Assembly: GCF_001639065.2 (NCBI RefSeq)
Contig: NZ_LQXO02000053.1
Location: 675,061 to 739,060 of the forward strand
DNA from: Vibrio barjaei
Lineage (GTDB): Bacteria > Pseudomonadota > Gammaproteobacteria > Enterobacterales > Vibrionaceae
Length of the DNA stretch: 64,000 bases
Direction of reading: 5' to 3'
Below the pieces are notes generated by a model. It did not search any database. It had not been told where the DNA came from and saw nothing but the letters and a program-made list of their open reading frames with translations. Shown in pieces: positions 1-7,922 of the stretch. Position 1 is the stretch's first letter. Every line of letters starts with the position of its first letter. Both the position numbers and the translations under genes were made by a program.

Positions 1-1
1 T

Positions 2-517
2 TTCAATGTGGTTCTGGTTTCTTCAGGAGACCTAGCCGACATTGTTGAGAAGAAACAGGTAGATTTCGCATTTGGTGTTGATTTCGAGCGCGTTGAAAAC
101 CCTCGTTTGGCCTATCAGCCATTGGGTAAAATCCGCATGATGTCAGTATGTCGTTCCGATAATAAGCTTTCCAAACTGCCTCGAGTCTCTGATGAAGTTC
201 TACGCGACTCTATGCAGGTTTCCCTCGCTTACCTCAATCATCGCGATAACCCAGAACTATTGCCTTTCTCACTAAAGTACATTGGATTTTCTAGTTTTGA
301 ATTTATGTTGAAAACGATTCTATCCGAGGGAGCTTGGGGTGTACTACCAGAGCCACTGATAAGACAACATCTAAGAGAACAAGAGCTCTCTGTCATCAAA
401 CACACTTATGGTCTAACACAAGAAGATTATTGCATGTTCACTTCAGCAGGTATGTCCGAACATCCAGCGATGATTTGGCTAGCTGACCAAGTCAGTGACT
501 ACTTGTTTGCTTTCTAA
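2..517 (+). CDS. LysR-family regulator, C-terminal part only
   Basis: The reading frame is open from the left edge, so this is the 3' part of a gene whose HTH domain lies outside the window. The roughly 170 visible residues look like the effector-binding domain of a LysR-type transcriptional regulator: a segment on low-fidelity substrate features (DLADIVEKKQVDFAFGV) typical of the domain I/II hinge, followed by an alternating beta/alpha pattern and a late section reading EGAWGVLPEPLI, where LysR proteins carry the 'G-x-G-x-x-x-L-P' stretch. The effector is unknown. The internal GTG at position 8 is not the true start. The following gene is a separate cation transporter 176 bp downstream. Confidence 0.75.
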   Translation, partial: FNVVLVSSGDLADIVEKKQVDFAFGVDFERVENPRLAYQPLGKIRMMSVCRSDNKLSKLPRVSDEVLRDSMQVSLAYLNHRDNPELLPFSLKYIGFSSFEFMLKTILSEGAWGVLPEPLIRQHLREQELSVIKHTYGLTQEDYCMFTSAGMSEHPAMIWLADQVSDYLFAF

Positions 518-693
518 ACTGGGCACCATCAGTGAGTGTCAATAATTTTGTCACAAAAACATATCCTAATACATTGATTTTCATGAAATTAATTCACACC
601 ATCAGATTTCCTAGTCATATTTAGCAAACTTTTGTTTGAAAGATAACCAACCTAGCTCAACAATGGATACAGATTTTAAAGAAGGTAAATCGT

Positions 694-1374
694 ATGTATC
701 CCAATAAACCACATAATGAGTCAAAAACTCTGACAGTATCAGCCATTATTGCAACGGGCTTTGCTATCGCAGGACTTGTTGTCGGTGTGGTAATGGGCTC
801 GTTAGTCATCGCTTTTGATGGTGTGTATTCATTAGTCAGCCTGCTGTTAACTTTATTGTCGCTGGTTGCTGCGACACAGTTGAAAAAGCCAAACAGTACG
901 CTCGCTAAATACGGCCGTACAACCGTTGAAGGTGCCGTGATCGCCATTAAAGCTTCTGTGATTCTACTTATTGTATTGGCGTCGTTATATTCTGCAGTAA
1001 TAGCAATACTTGGTGGTGGCCGCCCTGTAGATACGTCTATTGCAACCATATTTGGGCTGTTTAACGTTATCGGCTGTGCACTTTCATGGTGGTACATCGC
1101 TAAGAAAAACGTAGCTCTGAACTCAAATCTTATTGATGCTGAAACAAAACAATGGCAAATGGACACTATGTTAAGTGTCGCCGTAATGACGGGCTTCATT
1201 GCAGCTTGGGTACTAGAGCAATCGCCATTAGCCACATACAGCGTCTATGCTGACCCAGTGATGATGATTTTGATCTCAGCGTATTTTATTAAGGTGCCTG
1301 CCGTCATGTTAAAGGACGCATGTGAACAGCTTTCGAGCCCACAAAGTAAGCAAGTATCGGCGTCTAACGCTTAA
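694..1374 (+). CDS. Cation-efflux (CDF-like) membrane protein without a C-terminal domain
   Basis: A 226-residue protein with about six hydrophobic spans (roughly residues 13-34, 36-60, 80-105, 115-135, 150-172, 185-205). It resembles the COG3965 branch of cation diffusion facilitators, which exchange divalent metals for protons across the inner membrane. Asp42 in FDGVYS lies where CDF proteins place the TM2 metal ligand, and the DAETKQWQMD segment before TM5 plus YADP before TM6 are also CDF-like. Typical CDF proteins are about 290-320 residues, so the cytoplasmic metal-sensing domain is missing; the gene ends cleanly rather than by an obvious frameshift. An AAGGT ribosome site precedes the ATG. 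It converges on the yddG-like gene, 22 bp away. Metal specificity is unknown. Confidence 0.72.
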   Translation: MYPNKPHNESKTLTVSAIIATGFAIAGLVVGVVMGSLVIAFDGVYSLVSLLLTLLSLVAATQLKKPNSTLAKYGRTTVEGAVIAIKASVILLIVLASLYSAVIAILGGGRPVDTSIATIFGLFNVIGCALSWWYIAKKNVALNSNLIDAETKQWQMDTMLSVAVMTGFIAAWVLEQSPLATYSVYADPVMMILISAYFIKVPAVMLKDACEQLSSPQSKQVSASNA

Positions 1375-1396
1375 CCAAAATTCAATAAGACTTCAT

Positions 1397-2311
1397 TTAA
1401 GCCGGAACATCTTCATGCTCTGGCTTTTCTTTTGTGGCCCAATAACACACAAGTGACCCTATCGTTACCAATGCCACGCCTTGCCAAAATGAAGCGCCTA
1501 AAGCAACCGATAAATAGAATGAAGAGAAGATCGTCGAAAATACTGGCGTAAAGTAAGAGAAGGTCGCAAGAAGCACCATATTTCCGCCAATGATAGCTTG
1601 ATTCCACAGTGCATAACCCGCTCCCATGACCACTCCTGATATCAATAATGTTGATACAGACGAGAGCGTAAATGTCATTCCACTTTCAGAGCTGAATCCA
1701 TATTGAATCCACAGGGTGATGGCTGTCGCGGCAAAAAATAATACTATGGCATTCTTCCCATTACTCATTTTCGGAGTGATATTACAGTAAAATGCCCAAA
1801 TAAACGCCGCACTAAATGCCATAAAATAGGTAATCGGATTCGTCGCAATATTTGCTGCAAGTACAGACAACGCTAAACCAGAGTCCCCCGAAATACACCA
1901 TGCGACGCCAACAAATGCCACCAATACACTCGGATACACCAGAGCACTGACTTTGCGTTTAGTCGATACAACGGCAAGCAATACCGTTAGGGCTGGCCAC
2001 AGATAGTTGATCACCGCCATTTCCATCGCTTGATGACGGTCATTTGCCATTCCTAGCGCGAGAGCCAAGAAGATTTCGTAACTTACAAAGAGTGCTCCAC
2101 CTAGTAAAAGATACTTGCGATTGAAGTCTGAAAGCTTAGGAATTCCCATCACCATAGCAAGTGAAATAGTACTCACAGTGTACAACATCGCTGCTCCACC
2201 AATTGGCCCAAACAACTCAGCAATATTACGAGTCAATGCCATTAATGTGCTCCACAATAATATTGCAGCAACTCCAAATAGCGTGTATTTGTTTGAACCA
2301 AGTCCAGCCAT
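1397..2311 (-). CDS. yddG: YddG-like aromatic amino acid / drug-metabolite exporter (EamA)
   Basis: A 304-residue ten-span inner-membrane protein of the DMT superfamily. It follows E. coli YddG closely along its length: the N-terminal LLWSTLMALTR, GPIGGAAMLY, the VSYEIFLALALG and INYLWPALT stretches, and the C-terminal SFWQG-x-x-L-V-x-x-G-S-L. YddG exports aromatic amino acids and some toxic compounds. The start is supported by a strong AAGGAGA site before the ATG. The 206-bp upstream gap contains a 10-bp perfect palindrome (CTGATATCAG, 2350-2359) that could belong to its promoter, but no regulator is encoded next to it. The product is very likely; the exported substrate in this organism is inferred. 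Confidence 0.87.
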   Translation of the reverse strand: MAGLGSNKYTLFGVAAILLWSTLMALTRNIAELFGPIGGAAMLYTVSTISLAMVMGIPKLSDFNRKYLLLGGALFVSYEIFLALALGMANDRHQAMEMAVINYLWPALTVLLAVVSTKRKVSALVYPSVLVAFVGVAWCISGDSGLALSVLAANIATNPITYFMAFSAAFIWAFYCNITPKMSNGKNAIVLFFAATAITLWIQYGFSSESGMTFTLSSVSTLLISGVVMGAGYALWNQAIIGGNMVLLATFSYFTPVFSTIFSSFYLSVALGASFWQGVALVTIGSLVCYWATKEKPEHEDVPA

Positions 2312-2517
2312 AATCTCTCCTTAAATAATGGCAGCTAATTTTATATAAACTGATATCAGCAATTACTATGCAACTATGTGGGTTTCTATTAACCTTAGAT
2401 TAAGCAAGTGTGAAAAATATCAGTCAAAAGCCTGAGGATACAGTGCATTTGCCAATGGAAGTGGCTAAACTCGCTCTGCATTTTTAGGAAATCACAATTT
2501 AAAGTAACACTTTAACT

Positions 2518-4050
2518 ATGCTCAATTTTTTGTCTATAAAAAACCTGTTTTCTGTTTTACTGATTATTGTCTTAAGTGGATGTGTATCATCAAGCATTGA
2601 TCCATCGAGGTACGAAAAAAAACCGTCCTATACAATCATCAATGACACACCAACACGCCTGGACGACTATTTTTCGCGGGAAGTCGCTTCACATTCATTG
2701 ACCACAGAAACGGGGTTCTACCCGCTAGACAAAGGTCATGACGCATTGCTTGCTCGTCTAGCCATCATTGAAACAGCACAATCCAGCATTGATGTTCAAT
2801 ACTATATTTTCCGTGATGACGAAGCCGGCAACTTAATTGCTTGGCGTCTATTCGAAGCAGCAGAACGGGGAGTTAGAGTTAGGTTGCTACTGGATGACAT
2901 GCAAAAGTACAACGACAGTGATCTAGTGCGCTTTAGCAGTCATCCAAATATCGAAGTACGTATGTTCAATCCGCATCACTTACGCTCGGCTCGTGGCATC
3001 GCGATGCTTAGTGATTTTGAGCGACTCAACCACCGCATGCACAATAAGTCACTGACCGTAGATGGTGTGGTTTCCATTGTTGGTGGAAGAAACGTTGGCA
3101 ACGAATACTACTCCATAGAATCAACAGTCGAGTTCGCCGATCTAGACCTACTTATGGTTGGGAAATCAGTTCGACAGGTAAATCGCCAATTTGATCTCTA
3201 TTGGAATAGCGATTACAGCGTCCCTATTGAATGGATAACACCTCAGATGGAACACTACACTGACGCAGATGTAGAAACTTGGGTTAAAAGTCTAGGGTTA
3301 GAAGCGAAGTTCTCAGGCGGTGTTTATGACTTTGCTAAGCTGCCTCTTTATACCGATCTAATCAATGGAACCATTGATTTGTATTGGGGAGAAAGCGACT
3401 TGTTGTATGACCTACCAAATAAACCGGATAGCAAACAAAGTACCTTAATCGATAGCTTGGGCGCCGTATTAGATGAAGGAGAAACTTCTTTAGTATTCAT
3501 TTCACCTTACTTCGTTCCCACAGAGCGCGGGACCCAAGAGTTGGTCAATGCCGTCAAAGATGGCCTGGAAGTCGTCATTATAACAAACTCTTTGGCTTCC
3601 AATGATGTATTTGCCGTTCATGGTTGGTACGCCAAATACCGTAAAGATTTAGTGGAAGGCGGCGTGCAGCTATGGGAAGTAAAATCTCATGCAGAAATCA
3701 AGAAGAACTGGAGCCTGACAGGAAGTAGCCGTTCAAGCCTGCACACCAAGGCCATGGTTATCGACAAAACCAAGATCTTTGTAGGCTCAATGAACTTGGA
3801 CCCACGTTCCGCGCACTTGAATACGGAAATGGGCGTCGTTGTTGAACAGCCAGAATACGCACAAAAAGTCTATGATGAAATTATGCGAGAAATACCCACT
3901 ACTGCGTATGAGATTGCCATCAAAGATGGTGATGTGGTTTGGATAGATCATTCAACAGGCAATACACTCACCTCTGAACCTGATGCCAGTGTCTGGCGCA
4001 AAATGGGCGCTTGGTTCAGTGGCATACTACCCATTGAAGAACAGCTCTAA
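2518..4050 (+). CDS. Phospholipase D-like lipoprotein (ClsC/YmdC-type cardiolipin synthase)
   Basis: A 510-residue protein with two HKD (HxKx4D) phosphodiester-transfer motifs, at about His175 (HNKSLTVD) and His409 (HTKAMVID). Each is followed by the small-residue/Asn-Arg or Asn-Leu-Asp stretch usual for the PLD superfamily (GGRN and GSMNLD). The N-terminus is a lipoprotein signal with lipobox LSGC and Cys22 as the modified residue, so it is anchored to the periplasmic face of a membrane. E. coli ClsC (YmdC) joins phosphatidylglycerol and phosphatidylethanolamine to give cardiolipin; this is the closest family I recognise. No ymdB-like partner is adjacent. A strong bidirectional terminator follows. 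The ribosome site is weak. Confidence 0.8.
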   Translation: MLNFLSIKNLFSVLLIIVLSGCVSSSIDPSRYEKKPSYTIINDTPTRLDDYFSREVASHSLTTETGFYPLDKGHDALLARLAIIETAQSSIDVQYYIFRDDEAGNLIAWRLFEAAERGVRVRLLLDDMQKYNDSDLVRFSSHPNIEVRMFNPHHLRSARGIAMLSDFERLNHRMHNKSLTVDGVVSIVGGRNVGNEYYSIESTVEFADLDLLMVGKSVRQVNRQFDLYWNSDYSVPIEWITPQMEHYTDADVETWVKSLGLEAKFSGGVYDFAKLPLYTDLINGTIDLYWGESDLLYDLPNKPDSKQSTLIDSLGAVLDEGETSLVFISPYFVPTERGTQELVNAVKDGLEVVIITNSLASNDVFAVHGWYAKYRKDLVEGGVQLWEVKSHAEIKKNWSLTGSSRSSLHTKAMVIDKTKIFVGSMNLDPRSAHLNTEMGVVVEQPEYAQKVYDEIMREIPTTAYEIAIKDGDVVWIDHSTGNTLTSEPDASVWRKMGAWFSGILPIEEQL

Positions 4051-4067
4051 TGGATGGGATAAAAACT

Positions 4068-4095
4068 AAAAAAGGTAGCCTTGGCTACCTTTTTT
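4068..4095. terminator. Bidirectional rho-independent terminator
   Basis: A perfect stem with A6 on the left, core GGTAGC, four-base loop, core GCTACC and T6 on the right. It can end the PLD lipoprotein transcript (+) and the small gene at 4113-4265 (-). Confidence 0.88.
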
Positions 4096-4112
4096 CTCAA
4101 TCTTGAAAGTGA

Positions 4113-4265
4113 TTATGCTTTCTTAAGATCACGTGCTGGGTAAGTTAGAGACATGCCGTCTACTTTAACGTGAACGTAGTAGCCACCACTGCTCAAACCA
4201 GTAACAACCATCTGACCTAGATCGATACCTTTTGTTGCAACAACAACATCATCAATAGCAAACAT
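4113..4265 (-). CDS. Small conserved-looking protein, 50 aa, function unknown
   Basis: A short open frame of 50 codons beginning MFAIDDVVVATKGIDLGQ and ending in ARDLKKA. An AAGGG ribosome site lies six bases before the ATG. The gene is closely bracketed: a terminator stem starts 18 bp past its stop, and the terminator of the neighbouring minus-strand hydrolase lies upstream, so it is a separate transcription unit. The composition is soluble, beta-rich and non-membrane; alternating V/T/Y residues suggest a small beta-barrel or sheet. I do not recognise a family and assign no function. The clean ribosome site, the two flanking terminators and the ordinary amino-acid composition argue that it is real. 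Confidence 0.66.
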   Translation of the reverse strand: MFAIDDVVVATKGIDLGQMVVTGLSSGGYYVHVKVDGMSLTYPARDLKKA

Positions 4266-4391
4266 TTTGAACCCTTAATTGGAAATAAGATTAACAGCAA
4301 TCTTTCGGGCGCTATTGAAGCAAAGTTGATGCGTTTGAACTAATCTGATTTTTTGTCGTTTGGACAAGATTATTTTGTTGTGATAGACATA

Positions 4392-4419
4392 AAAAACCAC
4401 CGCTTCAGCGGTGGTTTTT
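4392..4419. terminator. Terminator after the arginase-family gene
   Basis: Twelve-base arms (AAAAACCACCGC and its complement) around a TTCA loop, with A and T runs on either side. It lies 20 bp past the stop of the minus-strand gene at 4439-5590. Confidence 0.88.
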
Positions 4420-4438
4420 ACTATTCATAATCAGTATT

Positions 4439-5590
4439 TTACAGTGACACTGAACCAAATGCTTGATGCCAAACCGTGTGGCGATTCTCACCACCGTTTT
4501 CTTTCTTACGCTCTTCAGCTAACCAGCATAGAAGTTCCCAACCAAAGCCGGCAGCAATGATGCCATCTTTGTCAGTTGGATCCGTATCTGGCGTGTATTC
4601 TGCAATATCTGCTCCCACCAAACGTACTTTGCCGGATGCCTTTACTTTACGAATAATATCGTAAACTTGCAGGTGAGTAAGGCCGAACGGATCTGGGCTC
4701 GAGTTTGAACGACAGAATGCAGTATCCAGTGCATCAAGGTCAAAGGTAAAGTATACCGGACCACCATCACCACAAAGCTCGATGATCTTATCCGCAACTG
4801 CATCTACACCTTGCTCGTACACTTCATTGGTGGTGAAGCCTGTAGTACCAAATGCGATATGGTTACCTTTTACTAGAGCCGTTTGACGACCACGCATACC
4901 AATTTGTACCGTACGCTCTGGGTCCGCTAAACCTTCAGAGTAAAGCTTTGGTAACCAGTGACCTGATGTGTACGGGTAATCAAAGTCTGCACGTGTCGAC
5001 AAATCGTAGTGTGCATCGAAGTGAATCACTCGCAAAGGACCATACTTCTCGCCAAGTGCACGCATCGTTGGATATGGAATTGTGTGGTCACCACCAAAAA
5101 TCAGTGGCGTACAGTCTTTTTCGACCACCATGTGGTGTAGAAGCTCGGTTAACTGCTCGACTTCTGCTTTTAGTTCAAATTGACCTAAGCTGTCCCAGTT
5201 ACCATAGTCAGAAACGCGGCACCATTCGAATGGAATTTCACCGTTATCACCAACCGTTCCCATCCCCATTTTACTCAGGTGACGTAGACGCTGTGGTGCG
5301 AACTTGTGAGAAGAACCAGTTGGAGAGCATTTCTCAATACCCATTCCGTAGATAACAACATCAGTGTTATCCAAATCTTGCGAGAACGGCGCTTGATAGA
5401 AGCCTAGGTAATCTTTATTGATGAAACTCATCTGCTCGATACCTTTGCCACCACCTTGCTCTTTAACACGAGCTAAGTAAGCCGCTACTTCAGGATCAAG
5501 GTTATCTGCTGCCGATACGTTTTCCCAAATATGTTTATATTTAGCAACTTTCTCTGGGTCAATTGCTGGCCACTTCTTAACATTAGACAT
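4439..5590 (-). CDS. Arginase/agmatinase-fold hydrolase, substrate unassigned
   Basis: A 383-residue member of the ureohydrolase superfamily, which hydrolyses guanidino or formimino compounds with a binuclear metal centre. The metal-binding segments are all present: GGDHT, DAHYD and FDLDALD. The start chosen here (MSNVKKW) has a GAGAGG ribosome site; an upstream in-frame ATG at 5605 has none. Two things differ from textbook agmatinase: a roughly 70-residue N-terminal extension, and the usual P-A-x-A-P-G-x-G-x-P stretch after DLDALD, replaced by TAFCRSNSSPDPFG. The specificity loop is therefore unusual, and arginine, agmatine, guanidinobutyrate, formiminoglutamate and guanidine all remain possible. 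It has its own terminator; the aminotransferase gene upstream is on the same strand but separated by a terminator-like hairpin. Confidence 0.82.
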   Translation of the reverse strand: MSNVKKWPAIDPEKVAKYKHIWENVSAADNLDPEVAAYLARVKEQGGGKGIEQMSFINKDYLGFYQAPFSQDLDNTDVVIYGMGIEKCSPTGSSHKFAPQRLRHLSKMGMGTVGDNGEIPFEWCRVSDYGNWDSLGQFELKAEVEQLTELLHHMVVEKDCTPLIFGGDHTIPYPTMRALGEKYGPLRVIHFDAHYDLSTRADFDYPYTSGHWLPKLYSEGLADPERTVQIGMRGRQTALVKGNHIAFGTTGFTTNEVYEQGVDAVADKIIELCGDGGPVYFTFDLDALDTAFCRSNSSPDPFGLTHLQVYDIIRKVKASGKVRLVGADIAEYTPDTDPTDKDGIIAAGFGWELLCWLAEERKKENGGENRHTVWHQAFGSVSL

Positions 5591-5674
5591 GGTATTGCCT
5601 CTCATTTCTGTTGAACATCATCACTTTAGCGACTCTGTTATGGCAAAACCAGTAGCAAGGGGTATGTTACTTAA

Positions 5675-5708
5675 GTAACCCTGACACGTCGTCTGGGATC
5701 AGGGTTAC
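5675..5708 (-). terminator. Hairpin after the MalY/PatB-type gene
   Basis: Perfect 10-bp arms (GTAACCCTGA / TCAGGGTTAC) with a 14-base loop, 37 bp past the stop of the minus-strand aminotransferase gene. There is no long T run, so termination may be partial. Confidence 0.5.
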
Positions 5709-5745
5709 CAATAGTAAGTTGCACCACCATTTTCTTGATGTCAGG

Positions 5746-6909
5746 CTAAGCGAATACTCGCTGTAGTCGCTCAATGGCTTCTACCACTCGCGCTCTCGGT
5801 GTTGCTAGATTAAATCGCAAAAACTGTTCACCACCCGTACCGAATGACGAGCCATGGTTCGCAGCAATTTTGGCCTCACTCTGGACTTTTTCAATCACTT
5901 GATCAGGGGTTAAACCTGTACCTGAAAAGTCTACCCACGATAAATACGTCGCTTGCAAAGTCATAGATTGCAATCCATCGATCGCATTAATCGCATCATC
6001 AAAGAGACGACGGTTCTCATCCAAGTATTCCACCAGCGCTTCTAACCATGCTTCACCCTGTTCATAAGCGGCCGTTGCCATCAGCATACCGATACGATTG
6101 GGTCCAATGCCCGCAGCATTAAGAACACTCGCATACTGAGCTCGCAGCGTTTCATTTGGGATGATGGCGGCACCGGTCAAAGCGGAGGCAATGTTGAATG
6201 TCTTGGTTGTCGCCGCAAGGATGACCATATTCTGTTCATGTTTAGGAGCTGCGAGTGTTGCCACAATGTGCTTATTAGGAGGGAAAACCAGATCATGATG
6301 AATTTCATCCACCACTAATACCAAGTCATGTTGATCACAAAAATCGGCTACCTCACGGATTTCATCGGCACTCCAAACACGGCCGCCGGGATTATGCGGG
6401 GAACATAAGATAACCATCTTTTCTCGCCCATTAAGATTAGCCGCTAAAGCTGGTAGATCCATTTTGTAGTGACCGTCTTCCTGTACTAGAGGACTCTCTA
6501 CCACAACACGCTTATTGGCATTGATAACGCGCGAGAAAGCATGATAGACCGGAGTAAACAAAATAACGCCATCACCAGGCTCACTATACGCCTGAACACA
6601 GAGTGCCGTACCTTGCACCAATCCTGCACAGGTTACTATCCACTCGGACTCAACATTCCACTGGTGTCGCTTGCTCATCCAATCAATAACGGCAGTTTTA
6701 TAACGACAGTCATCACCATAGTAACCATTAACCCCGTTGTCCGCAGCTTCGATTAAAGCCTGATTGACGGCAGGCGGAGCTTTAAAATCCATATCTGCGA
6801 CCCACATGGGTAGCCCTTCATCAGGAGAAACACCAAAACTGCTCTCCATCTCATCCCATTTAGCCGAATTGGTACCTCTACGCTCTACAATCTCATCGAA
6901 GTCAAACAT
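5746..6909 (-). CDS. MalY/PatB-family PLP-dependent C-S lyase / aminotransferase
   Basis: A 387-residue fold-type I PLP enzyme. The N-terminal WVADMDF segment is a hallmark of the MalY/PatB (cystathionine beta-lyase-like) group. The PLP-binding lysine sits in ATTKTFNIASA, preceded by the VVDEIHHDL aspartate motif and CSPHNPGGRVW; the C-terminal arginine segment is EQFLRFNLATPR. Family members cleave cystathionine or cysteine conjugates and some moonlight as repressors (E. coli MalY). There is no maltose gene nearby, so a general C-S lyase role is more likely. The ribosome site is weak. The same-strand hydrolase downstream is about 155 bp away with a hairpin between, so the two are probably transcribed separately. 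Confidence 0.82.
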   Translation of the reverse strand: MFDFDEIVERRGTNSAKWDEMESSFGVSPDEGLPMWVADMDFKAPPAVNQALIEAADNGVNGYYGDDCRYKTAVIDWMSKRHQWNVESEWIVTCAGLVQGTALCVQAYSEPGDGVILFTPVYHAFSRVINANKRVVVESPLVQEDGHYKMDLPALAANLNGREKMVILCSPHNPGGRVWSADEIREVADFCDQHDLVLVVDEIHHDLVFPPNKHIVATLAAPKHEQNMVILAATTKTFNIASALTGAAIIPNETLRAQYASVLNAAGIGPNRIGMLMATAAYEQGEAWLEALVEYLDENRRLFDDAINAIDGLQSMTLQATYLSWVDFSGTGLTPDQVIEKVQSEAKIAANHGSSFGTGGEQFLRFNLATPRARVVEAIERLQRVFA

Positions 6910-6976
6910 CGCTTATTTCACCGTCTATATCGTTGGAAAAACAGTTTAACTTGTTGATATTCGGCGAACCAGAGGG

Positions 6977-7396
6977 TTAGCTCGACATTGTCAACTGAAT
7001 GTGACCTGTGTGCGGATCAAGGCTTTCATCAACAATGCTAAAACCACAGCGATGATAAAAGCCTATTGCACGACAGTTGTGTTTATACACCGAAAGGGAT
7101 AACGCTTGGCTTTTCTCTTTGGCATCCGTAATTAAACGCATCCCAATGCCGTCACCTTGTGCTTGTGGGTCAACAAACAAGGCCGCTAAATTGGTATTTA
7201 CCAAAGAATAGAAACCCAAAACCCGTCCAGCTCGCTCGTATACAAAGGTGTCTGAGTTCGGAAGGTATTTATTACGCATCTCGTCTACGCGTTGGTGCCA
7301 GAATAGCGGCTCAACAAAATCATGCGCTTCTACTGACGCACTGAGCCAGATCTTTAACACACAATCTAAATCTTCTTCGGTAAACTCTCTGATCAT
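6977..7396 (-). CDS. GNAT-family N-acetyltransferase (YiaC/YjaB-like)
   Basis: A 139-residue Gcn5-related acetyltransferase. The start MIREFTEEDLDC matches the usual beginning of this group; the frame is open further upstream but would then overlap the neighbouring acetyltransferase gene. The acetyl-CoA loop reads DPQAQGDGIGMRL, and the C-terminal NCRAIGFYHRCGF is the standard GNAT motif B. YiaC and YjaB of E. coli are similar in length; YiaC acetylates protein lysines. The gene starts 4 bp after the stop of the upstream GNAT gene (7401-7856), so the two form a small operon. The acceptor substrate is unknown. Confidence 0.8.
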   Translation of the reverse strand: MIREFTEEDLDCVLKIWLSASVEAHDFVEPLFWHQRVDEMRNKYLPNSDTFVYERAGRVLGFYSLVNTNLAALFVDPQAQGDGIGMRLITDAKEKSQALSLSVYKHNCRAIGFYHRCGFSIVDESLDPHTGHIQLTMSS

Positions 7397-7400
7397 TGAC

Positions 7401-7856
7401 CTATTCCATATAATATTTGAATCCGTAGTGACTTTTTTCGAAACCAAGACGCTCATAAAACTGATGGGCACGTTCACGAACTTGATTACTGACAAGTTGA
7501 ACTATCTTGCACCCTTGATATCTAGATTGCTCAATAGCAAACTCAACCAAAGTAGCCCCCACACCTTTTCCTTGAGCATGATTTGCGACAAACACGCCTT
7601 CAATATTAGCTCGTATTTCGCCATTGTAAGTAAATTGAGGAATAAAACTCAGTTGCAACGTCCCAACGACGACGTCATCGATAGTAGCAACATATAGGAA
7701 ATGATCCTTAGACGTCGCAAAATGGTCAAATATCCGATACATATCGTCAGTAATTTGCCCATCGCAGGCTTGCTTTAATTCGGGTCTATCATCCCAAAAC
7801 AGAGGCAGTATTGAAGGCAGATCATCAGAGTGAGCAATACGGATTTCTATAGTCAT
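7401..7856 (-). CDS. GNAT-family N-acetyltransferase
   Basis: A 151-residue acetyltransferase with the acetyl-CoA loop in NHAQGKGVGATLV and a C-terminal RAHQFYERLGF motif B. The amino-terminal half (IRIAHSDDLPSILPLF) fits the common GNAT beginning. It is the first gene of a two-gene unit with the YiaC-like acetyltransferase 4 bp downstream. The two proteins are different enough that simple recent duplication is not evident. Its substrate cannot be read from the sequence. Confidence 0.8.
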   Translation of the reverse strand: MTIEIRIAHSDDLPSILPLFWDDRPELKQACDGQITDDMYRIFDHFATSKDHFLYVATIDDVVVGTLQLSFIPQFTYNGEIRANIEGVFVANHAQGKGVGATLVEFAIEQSRYQGCKIVQLVSNQVRERAHQFYERLGFEKSHYGFKYYME

Positions 7857-7922
7857 AACACATTCATTTATTCAAATTGAGAAAGGTATCGTTAATTATG
7901 CAGACCATTCATGACTATAGCT

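Noticed and set aside
657..1235. Long minus-strand reading frame opposite the cation-efflux gene
   Set aside because: It lies wholly antisense to a recognisable CDF-like gene and its translation has no family features or ribosome site.
4852..5355. 167-codon plus-strand frame opposite the arginase-fold gene
   Set aside because: It mirrors the conserved gene, starts without a ribosome site and gives a cysteine/proline-rich translation of no known type.
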